This document shows positions 63,273-64,000 of a stretch of 64,000 nt of DNA, in pieces (position 1 is the stretch's first letter; every line of letters begins with the position of its first letter). Below the pieces are notes generated by a model that was given only the letters and a program-made list of their open reading frames with translations, had not been told where the DNA came from and did no database searches. The position numbers and the translations under genes are program-made. This DNA is from JBCCGI01 sp039029355 (lineage in GTDB: Bacteria > Planctomycetota > UBA1135 > GCA-002686595): the NCBI GenBank assembly GCA_039029355.1, contig JBCCGI010000006.1, positions 62,001 through 126,000 on the forward strand. Direction: 5' to 3'.

Positions 63273-63836
63273 ATGAACGTTCAAGACAACGCGCGCCGGT
63301 TGCTTCGTCGTGTCCTTTCCTCCATGCATGGTGAGCTCGCAGATCAGGAGCGACTCACCGCCCCCGGGGCGGAGGAGTTCGGCGAGTTCGAAGACCTGCT
63401 GGACGGCATCGGCGCCGAGCAGGTCGAGGACAGCGCCGACGCCGCGCTCGCTCTGAAGGACAACACGATCGCCGAGCTCAAGACGATGCTCGCGCGCCTC
63501 CGCCCGCTGGGCGATCGCCTCGCGGCCACCGAGCGCGCCCGCCTCGCCGCCGTGCGGCGCGTCCAGCAGCTGGAGAAGAAGGTCCGCGACATCGACGAGG
63601 CCGTGCTGCAGCTCCGCCGCTCGGAGGAGAAGCTGAAGCGCGAGCTCGAGAGCGAGCGTAAGAACTGGGATCGCTACCGCGCCGCCCTGCCCGTCGCCGC
63701 GGAAGAGGACGCGGTCGAGACCGTGCCCGTGCACCACCTGCCCCTCTTCGAGCTCATGCAGCTCGACGACGGAGCGGTGCTCGAGCTCGCGCCGCGCCGC
63801 CAGGCGCCGTCGCACTCGGCCGGACTGGCCTCCTAG
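63273..63836 (+). CDS. Coiled-coil protein of unknown function
   Basis: The 187-residue protein starts at the ATG at 63273. A short N-terminal segment (NVQDNARRLLRRVLSSMHG) is followed by an acidic part (about 30-60) and a long coiled coil (about 65-135, 'LAATERARLAAVRRVQQLEK' and 'QLRRSEEKLKRELESERKN') with heptad-like Leu/Ala spacing. The last 50 residues are Glu/Leu/His-rich ('HLPLFELMQLDDGAVLEL'). No signal peptide or transmembrane span. A structural or scaffold role is likely; the family was not recognised. Confidence 0.72.
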   Translation: MNVQDNARRLLRRVLSSMHGELADQERLTAPGAEEFGEFEDLLDGIGAEQVEDSADAALALKDNTIAELKTMLARLRPLGDRLAATERARLAAVRRVQQLEKKVRDIDEAVLQLRRSEEKLKRELESERKNWDRYRAALPVAAEEDAVETVPVHHLPLFELMQLDDGAVLELAPRRQAPSHSAGLAS

Positions 63837-63845
63837 CTCTTCCCA

Positions 63846-63862
63846 CGGGCCCACAGGGCCCG
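63846..63862 (+). terminator. Short hairpin after the coiled-coil gene
   Basis: CGGGCCC (63846-63852), loop ACA, GGGCCCG (63856-63862) is a perfect 7-bp stem 9 nt after the stop. There is no T-run. Confidence 0.5.
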
Positions 63863-63943
63863 CAGCTCCTTCGCCGGACCTCTCCCGGACCAGCCCCCGG
63901 GCGCAGTACACTGTGCCCGGCGCGGCTCGGCGCCGGAGGAGAG

Positions 63944-64000
63944 ATGCAAGGAGTCGGGGAGAGGGCTCGCCTGTCAGCCGGAGATCTGGCCGGACACCTC
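63944..64000 (+). CDS. Start of a gene truncated by the end of the window
   Basis: An ATG at 63944 with GGAGG 4 nt upstream opens a frame to the end of the window (19 codons, beginning MQGVGERARLSAGDLAG). The near-palindrome at 63899-63918 lies upstream. Too short for identification. Confidence 0.55.
   Translation, partial: MQGVGERARLSAGDLAGHL

Overview
The window is very GC-rich (about 70% by eye), densely coded and bacterial, with no rRNA, tRNA, CRISPR array or insertion sequence that I could recognise. The most likely source is an uncultured or poorly studied member of the Planctomycetota. This is an inference from several signs: an ECF sigma factor head to head with a Ser/Thr kinase that carries a C-terminal SUMF1-like domain, several secreted PQQ-like propellers opening with the D-W-P-x-W-R-G-P motif, a sulfatase, a tricorn-type protease, VCBS and ELWxxDGT repeat proteins, and a recurring beta-rich C-terminal module that ends in a 'GLEL-I-G' signature. 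GTG and TTG starts with 4-nt stop/start overlaps are frequent.

Layout. 3-1872: end of one secreted protein and a second secreted protein, both with the C-terminal module. 1874-5508: ECF sigma factor and kinase-SUMF1 pair, divergently transcribed. 5513-11782: an RND efflux operon (adaptor, then an RND permease fused in frame to a TolC-type outer membrane factor). 12055-16235: a large secreted glycoside-hydrolase-like protein with an Asp/Trp/Gly tract, then a TPR-methyltransferase. 16232-21856: a minus-strand cluster of three PQQ-like propellers and a sulfatase. 21954-24133: LemA plus two TPM-domain proteins. 24215-27912: AraC regulator, class C beta-lactamase-like hydrolase, MBL-fold hydrolase. 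28014-37915: minus-strand run of secreted proteins (Trx/TPR/cyclase-like mosaic, VCBS repeat protein, unknown protein coupled to a tricorn protease). 38116-41265: sugar-dehydrogenase-like propeller with malectin. 41281-42465: RsgA GTPase. 42829-46422: a secreted protein, a broken VOC gene, a small membrane protein and a Pro-rich repeat protein. 46500-53069: EF-hand/HEAT/TPR proteins and a membrane-tethered pentapeptide-repeat protein. 53141-56360: two secreted proteins with the C-terminal module. 56436-60206/60991: a MacB-like ABC export operon. 61085-64000: S41 peptidase, small membrane protein, coiled-coil protein and the start of another gene.

The genes suggest a cell with a large exported or surface proteome (at least 15 predicted secreted proteins), two tripartite efflux or export systems, and one kinase/ECF signalling pair. 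The most unusual observations are the shared C-terminal module, which in one case is spliced into the middle of a sulfatase; the RND-OMF fusion with a lipoprotein-signal-like junction; the Asp/Trp/Gly tandem repeat; a TPM gene that begins directly after the in-frame LemA stop with no standard start codon; and three convergent gene pairs that share a single CTAG as both stop codons.
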